15,416 nucleotides of DNA from Dictyocoela muelleri (taxonomy: Eukaryota; Microsporidia): NCBI GenBank assembly GCA_016256075.1, contig SDVU01000314.1:1-15416 (forward strand), written 5' to 3'. This document shows, piece after piece, positions 1 to 9,789 of the stretch. The notes below the pieces were generated by a model that was not told where the DNA came from, did no database searches, and saw only the letters and a program-made list of their open reading frames with translations. Numbering within the stretch: the first letter of the stretch is position 1; every line of letters begins with the position of its first letter. Made by a program: the position numbers and the translations under genes.

Positions 1-126
1 TTTAGGTTGAATTATTAGGCGCGGGGCTTATTAGAGTTAAGTGTTGATTTGGAGGTGTAGATCTGGGGTGGGTGTTGTTCTGGGGTGGGTGTTGATCTGG
101 TGTGGGTGTCGATCTGGGGTTCGGCA
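1..126 (+). repeat. Left copy of 126-bp inverted repeat with 17-bp tandem units
   Basis: This block matches the reverse complement of 12512-12637 at 121 of 126 positions with no net length change; similarity stops just inside base 126. It is G/T-rich on the plus strand and stands out sharply from its A+T-rich surroundings. It holds 17-bp tandem units starting at 60, 77, 94 and 111 (GATCTGGGGTGGGTGTT and variants), with a weaker unit before them around 46. The outer 45 bases, beginning TTTAGGTTGAATTATTAGGC, are not part of the tandem. The window starts at base 1 of the repeat, so its true outer edge and any target duplication cannot be seen. The layout resembles a transposon end with iterated protein-binding sites; that role is inferred. 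Confidence 0.9.
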
Positions 127-3100
127 ATAATTATATTTAAAATTTTAAACTGATTAAAATTTTTTCCTCGCAACTCATTTTCCGCACACAGCTAAATTTT
201 TTTTAATCTATAAATAACAACTCTTCCATCAATATAATAAAATTTACAAAAAAAAATTTAATATATCAAAATTCATCATAAAAGAACAATCGTTAATGTA
301 AATGTGGAAACCTTATTTATTTTACAAACTTCTAAAATAGTTTTCAAGAAATTCCGTAAGTTATGGTCTATTACACCTTTCTGATACTGACCAACAGCAT
401 CGTTGATATTTGTTTGCTAAATCTATAGACATCTAGAAGCGATATGTTACAAAATATTTATGTAGAATAGATATGAAGTTCATGGATTTTATTATCCAGA
501 TTGTTATACTAATGATGCAATTTCAAAATAATTTTTTTATATTTTTTTTTGTAAATTTTAATGATGTGAATGTAAGTGACTTTTATCTACTTCATAAAAG
601 CGTAATTTTATTATTTCACGTCGTAGATAAAATGTTAAGAACAAAAGATTCAATACACAAAATGTTTATAAGTTAATTTGTTTAGAATAAAAAAGATACT
701 AATAACTTTATAGCGAACGCATAAAGTAGTTAATTTCCAAATTAAGAGTCGAAAAATACTTTAGAACATTTATATCTTAGAAATATAAATAAAGGTGGCT
801 TACTAAGAAATACAATATATTTTAGAAGGTTGCCTCTTAGATGCGAGAATCCTATGATATTCATTTACTTTCAAAAATTTGTGACAATGTGAGATAATAT
901 CTTATTTTAAAAACACGTGGTCATTCAGTATTTTACTGATGGGTAGTGGTGTCAAGAATTTAGAAATTATCAATCTTAAAGTATACGTTAATTTGTTAAT
1001 TGTGCTAATATCTATATGTTATATACAAAAAAAATAAAGCGTTGATAGATAGGCAAACACGTTTTCTTAATGTTTATTTCTTGTTTACAAACAATAAATG
1101 AAAGACATCTTGAGTTGATATCGTCGGTCAACCAAATTGTCTATAAAAGTTGTTAAAAAAGCAACAAAGGACAAAAAAGAGAAATTTCTAATTATGACGA
1201 AATCTGCCTTGTATATTAATTTTCTAAAATAACACAAGTATTCGTAATAAAATAGAACGGATGTGAAGTTTTTAAAAACATTTTAGTATATTGCTATATT
1301 CTGTAATATCGTCAACCTCACAGGTAAGGGTTTTAAATACGCTTTGTGAGAATATGAAAATATAATTGAATATATTTTTTATGATCAAAATCATCTTTTT
1401 GATATAATTTTCAACTATATCAAGTCTATTTCTACAGATATTCTTACAAATAATTTTAAATATTATAACAACAATTGATTAACTCGGAAAGAATATCAAA
1501 AATTTAGATTTAGTTACTCCTAATTTCCTTTTTTATGCAAATTATATTATGACAAAAAATAATCATTATTATTGGTGTGAAGCATTTTTTACTTTTAAAA
1601 TAATAAATTATACGAGACTATTTTCGAAGCATACAAGAATTTTTTCGTAGATTGTGATATGACGAAAATGTGTCAGATTGAAAAATAGTAGCTACCCGAA
1701 TATGCTTAGAAATAAATCACGTCCTGGTAAATATTATCCTATATTTCCTTATTATAAAAAACATAGACCACTATTATTCAAATCTTTCTGAACAAACAAT
1801 ACATCCAGGAATTCTATCATACATATTCGAAGTTTACAATAAGAAAATATCCTTTCATGTAATATTTTCGACTATTTCTCTGCATATACCTGATAAAATT
1901 CTTTATATTGTGCAGTTGAATGTATTTTATAGTGATATGTAAATAATTTTCTCATGTTTTTAGATCAATTTTTGATATTACACAATCATTCGTTATTCTG
2001 TTCTCATAATCAAAAAATAATTCCCAAATATATATAAAGTAATTTAAATCGGTATTTTTATTTGTTTAAATTAGTACAGTCTAAAATATACATTTTTACA
2101 TGTCATTTTAGTTAGCATATATATATTAGAAATTTTAGTATTCCTGTATGATTCAATAATAATTTATGTAAAAATTTTAAATTTTCAATTTCTTACGTAA
2201 TCAGATTATTGATTAGAAATACAAAAGAAGTTTCTGTAAAAATAAGTAAAGATTGTTTCGTAAAGACAAGTTTCGAATGTTCTTACTAATTTTTCAAATT
2301 TTGTTTTTTCATTAAGCTGCATATTCGGTTACCTTATTCCAAGAAATTTTACGTTATTTTATTATCACTAATATTCGATTTTACTAGAACTAGATTTTGT
2401 TTCAACAATTTTCCAAATAAAATCTGTAACCTCGGTGTTAAAAAAGAATTGGCGATATAAATTACCAACGCCGCGCTATAAAAAAGAAAGATTAATTGAT
2501 ATGTTTGTCGCATAGTTTAATAACTATAATGATAGATGAATTTACAGAAGCGTCAAACCTGTTTGCCTTTATGATAATGCATTATAGATTGCAGCTTGTG
2601 TCTGAAAAAAATAAATAATAAATCATATCTATTTTTGATCCTGAAAATTCATGATAATAGAAAAGATAACACGAGATTAAAAAAACGCCATAAGATCACA
2701 GGTTCTGTATAAATTCAAAAAAGAATAAAAAAGTAGTCTAGTAAAATAGCCTGCTATGATAATAGGTAAATTTATATGTAATGATGTTCAAACATAATTT
2801 ATTAGAATTATTCTTCTATTTTTGGAGACTAATTATTTATTTCTTATAAATTCAAAAAGTAATTTTTTTTAATATTATATGATATTAAAATTTTAAAAGA
2901 ACAATAAGTCTGGGCAAATTATATCTTCTATTTACTATTTGAAATTTTCTTAGTTAAAACTCTTAAAGGCTAATAAATATTTATTTGTACAAAAAAGAGA
3001 TATTAAACTTATTAAGTATAACATATTGGTAATATTTTTCATAAGATCATCGGTGAAGATTTCTTTCCAAAATAGAGTTTGAGAAGCCTAATCTAGTTAA

Positions 3101-3188
3101 ACTATTCTCGTATAATATTAACATAAAACCTACTAGCGTGATATCTGAGTACGTTTTATTTATCTTGAAAATTTTTAGGATTTGTAAA
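127..3188. other. A+T-rich stretch without recognised features
   Basis: This is very A+T-rich sequence with many short homopolymers. The longest open frame with a start (473-676, plus strand, 67 codons) is a phenylalanine- and isoleucine-rich run with no motif I recognise, and is no longer than chance allows at this composition. A slightly less A+T-rich patch around 2440-2600 shows nothing interpretable. I see no gene, RNA or element end. Confidence 0.6.
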
Positions 3189-3331
3189 AAATCTTTGGAT
3201 CAGTATCCAAAATCCACCTCCAATATGATCAGTGGCCAAAACCCACCCCCCATTATTAATAGAGTAAAAAATTTTGTATCAGTGAAGAAATCTACCCAAG
3301 TGGTGGATTTTGGCCACTGATCCAAATCTTT
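3189..3331. mobile_element. 127-bp miniature element (MITE) with 8-bp target duplication
   Basis: The element occupies 3197-3323. Its ends are inverted repeats: the left begins GGATCAGTATCCAAAATCC and the right end, reverse-complemented, begins GGATCAGTGGCCAAAATCC (20 of 22 positions match over 3197-3218 and 3302-3323). Immediately outside both ends lies the same 8-mer, AAATCTTT (3189-3196 and 3324-3331), a perfect target-site duplication. Inside, a unit of about 29 bp starting GATCAGT repeats at 3198 and 3227, with a decayed third copy near 3278. It has no coding capacity. An 8-bp duplication and the GGATCA terminus, shared with Merlin B, suggest mobilisation by a Merlin transposase; hAT or P-type elements also make 8-bp duplications. 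Confidence 0.85.
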
Positions 3332-3371
3332 TTTATTCCTTGTAGTTGACTAGTTACATTTTTAATTGTTT

Positions 3372-3549
3372 AAACTAAAAAAAAATGTTTTTTTAATATT
3401 TTACTTATATTATAAAACCTATGAAATCAATATAAAATACAAACAAAAATTGATGTATATGAAACAAAAAAAAATGTTCTTTTTAATATTTTACCTGTAT
3501 TATTACCTATGAAATCAATATAAAATACAAACAAAGATTGATGTATATG
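3372..3549. repeat. Tandem duplication, two units of about 88 bp
   Basis: Bases 3372-3461 and 3462-3549 are near-identical direct copies. Each starts with AAAC and an A run, then a T-rich part, and both end with the shared 19-mer AAATCAATATAAAATACAA followed by a TTGATGTATATG tail. Differences are a few substitutions and small indels, so this is a fairly recent local duplication. It directly follows the miniature element but shares no sequence with it. Confidence 0.85.
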
Positions 3550-5379
3550 GTACTTTTATTAATTTTATAAAAAAATAAAACACAAAAACTGTTCATCGTT
3601 TACAATCTGTGTACGAGCGTAAATAATAAAAGCGCGGTTAATAGTTAAAGATACATACAACCAAAGAAATGGGCTTCAAAATGCGAAAAAAATTATATAA
3701 TTTAAAGTAAAAAAATACTAAGTAAATAAATAATAAACATAGTTATATAATAATTAACAATAAAAAATAAGAAAATTTATAATTATATCAAATAAACTAT
3801 TAAATATAGAGCAATCGCGTAAACATGCTATTTTTTATTCATAGAAATATTTTACTGAATTGATAATTGAAAATATGCGAGATGAAATTATGAAATTCTT
3901 TTAATTATTTTATTAGTAATTTACTGATTAATAATTTAATAAAGTTTTTTATTTTATAAATATATTATTGAAAATTTACTTATATTGGAAAATGTTTTTT
4001 TTGTAAAAAATTTTTTTAGCGAAAAAATTATTCAATATGTAAACATCTTTTACTATAAACCTAGATACGTATCATTAAATCTTGGAAAAAAAAATTGTTT
4101 TTTATATAGCACATATTAACTGTATCTACTCGTTCTAAAGATATAGTTATAATCGAATATGTAACTTACGTTTATACTCGGTTAAGAACACCAAAAGATC
4201 GACATAGAGACAAAAATTTATAGAAGCATTCTGATGCTTATAACAAAATATAACTCTCAAAAATAAAATATAAGTGTAAAATAAAATTTTTATGAGACAC
4301 GCACAGCGCGTTACTTATGCCAAATGTATGAAATTATATACAATTTATATTTATATATTGTTATAATATTATATTTCTAATTTTTTTTATTTTATTTTTA
4401 TAAGGATTTTTAATTTTATTTTTAATTTTTTTTTTCATCTTCAAAATTGTGCCAGATAGTGAAGTTATACAGTTCTAGTTTACCCGTCCTCGTCTCTCTA
4501 AAAAAAAAATTAAATTTATAGATTTTAAACCTATATATATATGTATATAAAATTAAACTATGATGATTACCAATATTTAAAAAATTTATTTTTTATATAA
4601 ATATATATGAAACTCGAAAATTTATTTAGAATATTTCTATTTTTACTTATTAAGTACTAGTTATAATTAGAAATTTATCTATTAAAACGTATGTTTATTT
4701 AGACAAAATTTATTTATAATTCCTTATTTTAAAATTAAATATTTCTTATTCATAAAAAACATTTATATATTTATTGTCAATAAATATTTACTATTAGAAT
4801 CTACATATTTCGACAATTTTATTTTTCAATTTATTCATATAATTATATTATTTTAGTTTTATACAATTTGTTTTATTGAGTCAAGTTGTAGTAAGACCAT
4901 ATCAGCTTGAAAAATTAGTTCGTGTCTTGTTTTCGTATAAAAAAAATATTAAATAAAGCAGTATTAAAAAAATATAAAATATAATAAAAAACTGTAAATA
5001 CAGCCATACTCGAATTTCAATATAACATTTATAATAAATAGTGTTTTTTTATAAAAAGAGGATTTCAAAATAAATTAAATATTTTTTTTATAAAAAAAAC
5101 GTTATTTTCTTTCCATAGCCTATTTTTTCAAATAAGACAGTAGATTAAGTCAAATTCACAGTATCTTAACAATTTAGATGACAGTATTTTTATAAATTCT
5201 CTGGGGTCATTAAAAATTTATTTATGTGAGATTTATCCAAAATATATATTACACTCGTTTATGTATCTTCTAATCCATAGTATCACATTCTAATATTAAA
5301 TCATATTTTCTACTTCATTTTGATCCGTTTCCTCACTTAAATAATTTTTGATATTTATTCTTTAATTATGTCGTGTATA
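3550..5379. other. A+T-rich stretch without recognised features
   Basis: Continuous A+T-rich sequence with poly-T and poly-A runs and short AT repeats (for example around 4530). No open frame with family motifs, no RNA-like fold and no paired repeat was seen. If the Tigger fossil to the right still has its downstream terminal repeat, it should lie in the last few hundred bases here, but I could not identify it. Confidence 0.55.
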
Positions 5380-6453
5380 TTAAAGGATGTGAAAAATACA
5401 GTTTATTATTACGTCTTTACTTACCCTTTTCCGCTTCATGCACACAATCAAAGAAATATCGAAAATATTGATACTTTTAATGCAATTTCTTATATTAAGA
5501 GAAAAATCAGCAGAAACAATTATAAAGTTTGTAAGAACATTGTTATAATTATTTATAAAAGCCTTTATTATACTTTTATCACTTGGATGTATCTGGGCAG
5601 TTGTATTTTTTGGCAAAAAAACATAATTCAATATTTGAAAAATATTATGAGTGGGGGCGCATAATCTACAATAAGCAATATTTTTTGTTTTTCATCAATC
5701 ATTTTTATATTTAAATAATTAAGGTATATTTTAAATATGATAGAATTCATAAAACCATTTGTTGAATAGTCATACATAATATCTATTTCTGTTAAATCTG
5801 TGTTTTTAAAATCCCTCTGTTCTTGATTTGTCAATTATCAAGGGAAAAGGGCTTTTCCCAAGTCATACTACCACCTTAAAAAATTTTTACTCGATTTTTA
5901 CACCTTTTATTACTTTTGTATTTTCACCAGCCGTAATAAAACTTTTTTTGAGATTATTTTAAGATATAAAGACGTTTCATCAATTCACAAAAAGTCTTCT
6001 TTATTATATTAGATATATTTTTTAAATCTTATCAAGAATGCTTCAGCTTAAACATAATCGATGGATTTTATTTTTTAAAAAGAGTATGTATTGAATGTCA
6101 TATTTTTCCATGAATATAACTATCCATTTAAAGCCTTGAAATTTGTAAATTGGGCTTTCTCGAGATTATAAGAGCTATTTGTTATAAAAAAACAATATTA
6201 ATCGGTAAAATATCTGCTCTATATCTTTTAAAGGCTCTAAATACAGAATCATTTTCTATATAAGCATCATCTTTTTCTTCTTTAGACATCGAGAAATTAA
6301 TAAGATTTTAATGAGGTTTTAAATTATTATTATATTATAATATGTGCTTTTGTTAATTTCATACACCTTCAAAATTTCTTCTTTTGACATTCTTTTGCTA
6401 TCATTTGATTTAGCGATTTCGTTTTTTGTTTTTTCAAAAAAAAATTGTTTCAT
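5380..6453 (-). pseudogene. Decayed pogo/Tigger-like (DDE_1) transposase
   Basis: This would be a cut-and-paste transposase of the Tc1/mariner superfamily. Read right to left, three parts occur in family order. An ATG at 6451-6453 opens a 44-codon piece with a psq-type helix-turn-helix (MSKEEILKVYEINKSTYYN). Pieces at about 6300-6090 recall the CENP-B-type DNA-binding domain (VFRAFKRYRADILPINIV, then WIVIFMEKYDI). The DDE_1 domain follows: IDETSLY with the first Asp at 5979-5981, KQKILLIVDYAPP with the second at 5664-5666, and FLPKNTTAQIHPSDKSII with the third at 5578-5580, matching the family patterns DETGL, LLxDNAPxH and LPxNTTxxxQPxD. The length of about 357 codons is on the short side for the family. 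There are at least eight stops or frame changes, including one just after YAPP. Terminal repeats and the expected TA duplication were not found. Confidence 0.85.
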
Positions 6454-6982
6454 AGACTTTGCTGTATAAAATCAATTTTTTACCCTATAAAATCAAATTA
6501 AATTTCAAATAATCTCCAAATATCAAAATTTTTATATTTTTTAAACAAATTGCATTTAGATGTGAGGTTTTTATTAAAAAAGGGTTTTCCAAGCTCTGGG
6601 TTTAAAAAACGGGTGTAAATGTTTGAGATAAATATATAAAAAATTAATATAAAATATAAAATAATATATATTATAACCGTTAGGTAGATGTTTTCTCTGC
6701 GCGCGTACATTTTAATTATAACTTCTGTCTTCTTTAAAAAGATCTCATTTTTTTAAAAAAAAAATTCGGACATCAATCTAAAGATAAGCAAAATTTTTTT
6801 AAAATGTAAAAAAAAAACAATACCATATGACAATAATTGTATTGAATAAAATTTTCATAAATATGTAAGATCTTATAGAATTTCTTGTGGTGAATGATAT
6901 TGTTCCTGTGACTAAACTTTGTTAAAGTTGAAACAGTGATGCTATAATTAAGATTTATATAAATAATTATAAAACATTAGTG
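6454..6982. other. Spacer between the Tigger and Merlin A fossils
   Basis: This should hold the outer ends of both neighbouring elements, which diverge from here, but I could not recognise terminal repeats of either. A 70-codon minus-strand frame (6498-6710) is rich in Ile, Tyr and Phe, begins with an arbitrary ATG and matches no family I know. The first half of the Merlin A zinc ribbon may lie in the last 100 bases, too decayed to trace. Confidence 0.4.
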
Positions 6983-7692
6983 TATCGCTGCATAAATTCG
7001 ACTTGCCATAAAAAATAAGGCATTGATAAACACAAAATTAAATGTCACCACATTAGTTCACATTATATACCTATTATTTGCTGGAAAAAGTTATAAACAA
7101 TTGTTTTGTCATCACGGTATTTCCGAAGCTACTATTAGACAAATAAAGAAAAGGATTATACATTGTTATTATAAATATTCATCTAAAAGACCAGTTTATT
7201 TGGAGGGGGGGGGGCTTGGAAATAGTAGAAATTGATGATAGCGTTTTGAGTAGGAGGGGTATAATTAGATACCCAACAACTGCTGATGAAGAACTAAAAG
7301 ATACGATATGGATTTTAGATTAGCGATCGAAGCTAAAGTAAAATTATAATAAAGAGAGTATAAAATCGACAGGTTACGACATTTACCAAGGAATTCAAAA
7401 AAATACATATATTTGCCAAATTTACACTGATGTGCATCCTTAATATCCAGAGATAGCATATAATTTATGTTTGAGTCACAAAGTAGTGAACCATTCAAAT
7501 GGATTTAAAAGTGAAGATGGTACACATACAAACAATATTGAAAGATTTTCTTTAATATAAATGGAGTATGTAAAAGAAAATGGTAAAATGAGAAAGAATA
7601 TGGATACCTGACTTGTTGAATATACGTTTAGACGAAGATATTTAATAGATGCATCTCGTTATAAATTTATTGATATTTTTAAGCAAATATAA
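6983..7692 (+). pseudogene. Merlin A: decayed IS1595/ISXO2-like (DD36E) transposase
   Basis: This is a Merlin-superfamily transposase, a cut-and-paste enzyme related to bacterial IS1595. The start shows half a zinc ribbon (YRCINSTC, from 6983), followed by a helical segment from about 7023 (LFAGKSYKQL, then GISEATIRQIKKR). After a 10-G run at 7205-7214 the frame shifts by one, and everything to 7692 then reads in a single frame. That frame holds EIDDSV (Asp at 7234-7236), IYTDVHP (Asp at 7429-7431), NHSNGFKSEDGTHTNNIER (Glu at 7540-7542) and the basic tail FRRRYLIDASRYKFIDIF. Asp-Asp and Asp-Glu gaps are 64 and 36 residues, typical of the family. Five in-frame stops interrupt the catalytic part. 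The frameshift in a homopolymer could be biological or an assembly error. Terminal repeats were not found, and the protein is clearly different from Merlin B. Confidence 0.92.
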
Positions 7693-8919
7693 AAGTATTA
7701 TTTTTGTTAATATTATATTTTTTTTTATAAAATTTTATTTTTATTTTTTATTGTTTTTTATAAATTTTTAAATTCAAGTTCGCTACCTTGTGCTTGGACA
7801 TCGTTCAAAATAAGACCCATAGCTTCTATGATGCATAAAAAAATAATGAAACTATATTCTATGTATGGAGAGCTTCAAATGTTTATCGATTAAAACAAGA
7901 ATATATTGTTCCTACTGTTTTATTTATGTTTGTCGTCGCTTTTTAAATCGATGTGCTGCTATTTGAACTATAAAAAACATATTTATGTACCCTAATAAAA
8001 GGAACCTTTTTTTACCTTTAAATTAATATATAAGAAGTGAATAAAGAACAAAAATTACTATTAGCAAAATTTAGTTGTGGATCATTGAGTTTTTCACGAA
8101 TAAAATAGTTATGCAGTCGAAGAATCATATTTTAAATTACAAAATTTCATACCACTAGATTCAAATATTATTATTAATTATTTAAATAAAAAATAATTCT
8201 TAAATAATATATATAAGTTTATAATGCGATATCGATAAGCAGGGCTATTATAAGAATAAATAATTATAATATATAAAAAACTTTATATAGCATAATATAA
8301 GAATTACGCGAAATTGTATTGTAATCGTAATTATATTGTATGTAACGCGAAGATAAAAGTCTATTTTGTTTACTCTATTATATATGGTAATAGCAAAATT
8401 TAAGTTTTTTCGACTTTATTCATGCGTGAATAGACCATATAAAATTATATTCAAATGTATATCTATATAGAGCAGTTTTTGCTCGATTTAAAATTTATTA
8501 TTAATTATGTATTTTTCTTTAGAATAAATGTTTATATAAAGAATAAAAAACTCTGTAAAAATATATATATATATTTGAAAAGTTTTGTAATAACGATGTT
8601 GATATCAAAAAATTGTTGTATATGCTGTGCAATTTATTATTAACATTTATTTGAACGATTTATTTAAACTATGACAATAAGAATAAAAATAAAATATTTT
8701 ACAATTATATGAAACATATAATGAAAATCGAAATGTTCTAAAAAATTTAGATAATAGATTTTATGATTTTCATTTTTTTTACTAACTCACTATTGATAAA
8801 TTATCTTTTTATTAGCTTTATGAAGAGTACATATACGTTATAAAAGCCCATTTAAATTACAAAAAGAATTCGATGGAAGCATAAAGATTTTAAATTAAAA
8901 ATTAATAAAAAAATACAGA
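7693..8919. other. A+T-rich stretch without recognised features
   Basis: It begins with T-rich sequence after the Merlin A stop codon, then a less A+T-rich patch at 7779-7835 that could belong to the lost right end of Merlin A. The rest is A+T-rich with short AT repeats. A 62-codon plus-strand frame at 8455-8643 is low complexity and not supported as a gene. Confidence 0.5.
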
Positions 8920-9314
8920 ATATATTTTACATAATGACAACAAAAGTAGCTCTCTATCGGAAAGCTGTTCTTACATTGGATATGCGATTTTAAATTTTCA
9001 GTACATAAATACGTCAACATGTATGATATATAGAATGACAGCTTTGCCGCAACCGCGTTTTTTAATGAATCGGCATTATACAGACAATATGTGACTTGTA
9101 ATTTATTTTTTATTTTTCACTAATTTTTTTGTAAACAACAGCGGCACACTATGTCTAGAAAATAAAGAGTCTTATGGTTCGTTTATATTTAACAATGTTA
9201 TAATAGCTATACTACAACCGTATATAAATACTATATTAAATATATTTTTGCCCGCTTTATGTCATCTCACTATTATTTATTATTGAGTGACGCATCGATA
9301 TTAAAACATCAATA
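8920..9314 (-). repeat. Unit A of a diverged tandem repeat (tRNA-like head deleted)
   Basis: This unit aligns along its length with 9315-9789. Anchors shared in order are: an ATATATT...TACAT end (8921 and 9313), AGCTG...TGACGTAT in the reverse reading, CGCG followed by a TCAATGACTCGGCA-like stretch (9054 and 9449), CTATAC[TC]ACA (9208 and 9614), a GAGTGACG box (9285-9292 and 9698-9705) and the 15-mer ATTAAAACATCAATA (9300-9314 and 9775-9789). Between the last two anchors unit A has 7 bases where unit B has 69, so the tRNA-like part is missing here. Identity is moderate and gapped, so the duplication is old. Confidence 0.7.
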
Positions 9315-9789
9315 TATATTATATTACATGCTACAACATCGAAAGCTGCAACCCGGAGAGTTGTCTCCAACCATAGTCTTATGACCTTTGGTAACTGGTG
9401 TTCCAATAATACGTCACTTCCTAAGCTACCCAGAAGCCCAGCTGTATACGCGATTTTCGTTTTATCAATGACTCGGCAAGATACAGGTAATAAGAGGCAA
9501 CTCATGAATTTTTATTTATCACTACTTTTTGCCGAGATGCGTCGCCGCACTCATCACCACACCTAGGAGAGTCTATTCTGCTTCTTTGTCATATTAGACC
9601 AAGTCTTAATCAGCTATACCACACTGCAACAACTGTATATTAATGCTATATTTCATAGTTTTTGACCGTTTAATGTCATTCCTCATTATTTATTAAAGAG
9701 TGACGTCAGCGGGATCCGAACCACGATACTTAAATTTTACATTCAAGAGTGTTTACCACTGTGCTATCTGGCCCATTAAAACATCAATA
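9315..9789 (-). repeat. Unit B of a diverged tandem repeat with tRNA-like head (SINE-like)
   Basis: This unit of about 475 bp is the head-to-tail neighbour of unit A and retains an extra 69 bases carrying polymerase III-type internal promoter motifs on the minus strand. It is less A+T-rich than its surroundings, which produces chance open frames on both strands (such as 9257-9505 minus and 9381-9566 plus); these share no motif with known proteins. A tRNA-like head followed by an unrelated body of about 400 bp is the layout of a tRNA-derived SINE. No A-rich tail or target duplication was identified, so the SINE assignment is inference. Confidence 0.65.
9706..9774 (-). pseudogene. tRNA-like sequence with A box and B box
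   Basis: On the minus strand, TAGCACAGTGGTAAAC (9751-9766) fits the A box of a tRNA gene and GGTTCGGATCCCG (9710-9722) fits the B box, separated by 28 bases as in a real tRNA. Between them, CTTGAA and TTTAAG can pair around a loop, and ATGTAAA falls near the anticodon position, recalling the GTA loop of tRNA-Tyr. The 7-base acceptor GGGCCAG has no matching 3' strand, and the D and T stems pair poorly, so this is not a working tRNA. It is a tRNA pseudogene or the head of a tRNA-derived repeat. Derivation from tRNA-Tyr is tentative. Confidence 0.7.

Noticed and set aside
1-22. TTTAGG at the very start as a telomere repeat
   Set aside because: Only one TTAGG followed by unrelated sequence, and the same bases recur inverted at 12637 inside the window, so this is part of a dispersed repeat and not a telomere.
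60-120. 17-bp units as a CRISPR array
   Set aside because: The units are directly adjacent with no spacers, lie inside a repeat found twice, and no cas gene is present.
473-676. 67-codon open frame as a gene
   Set aside because: Low-complexity Phe/Ile/Asn-rich translation without motifs; of a length expected by chance across this window.
5842-5859. GGGAAAAG-GG-CTTTTCCC palindrome as a terminator or regulatory site
   Set aside because: It falls within the decayed Tigger coding region where a transposase segment is expected, and nothing nearby would use it.
9257-9505. 82-codon minus-strand frame (and 61-codon plus-strand frame over it)
   Set aside because: It lies inside the tRNA-derived tandem repeat, and the aligned unit A does not preserve either frame, so the openness follows from local composition.
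9706-9774. A working tRNA-Tyr gene
   Set aside because: A and B boxes are good, but the acceptor strand has no partner and the D and T stems pair poorly.
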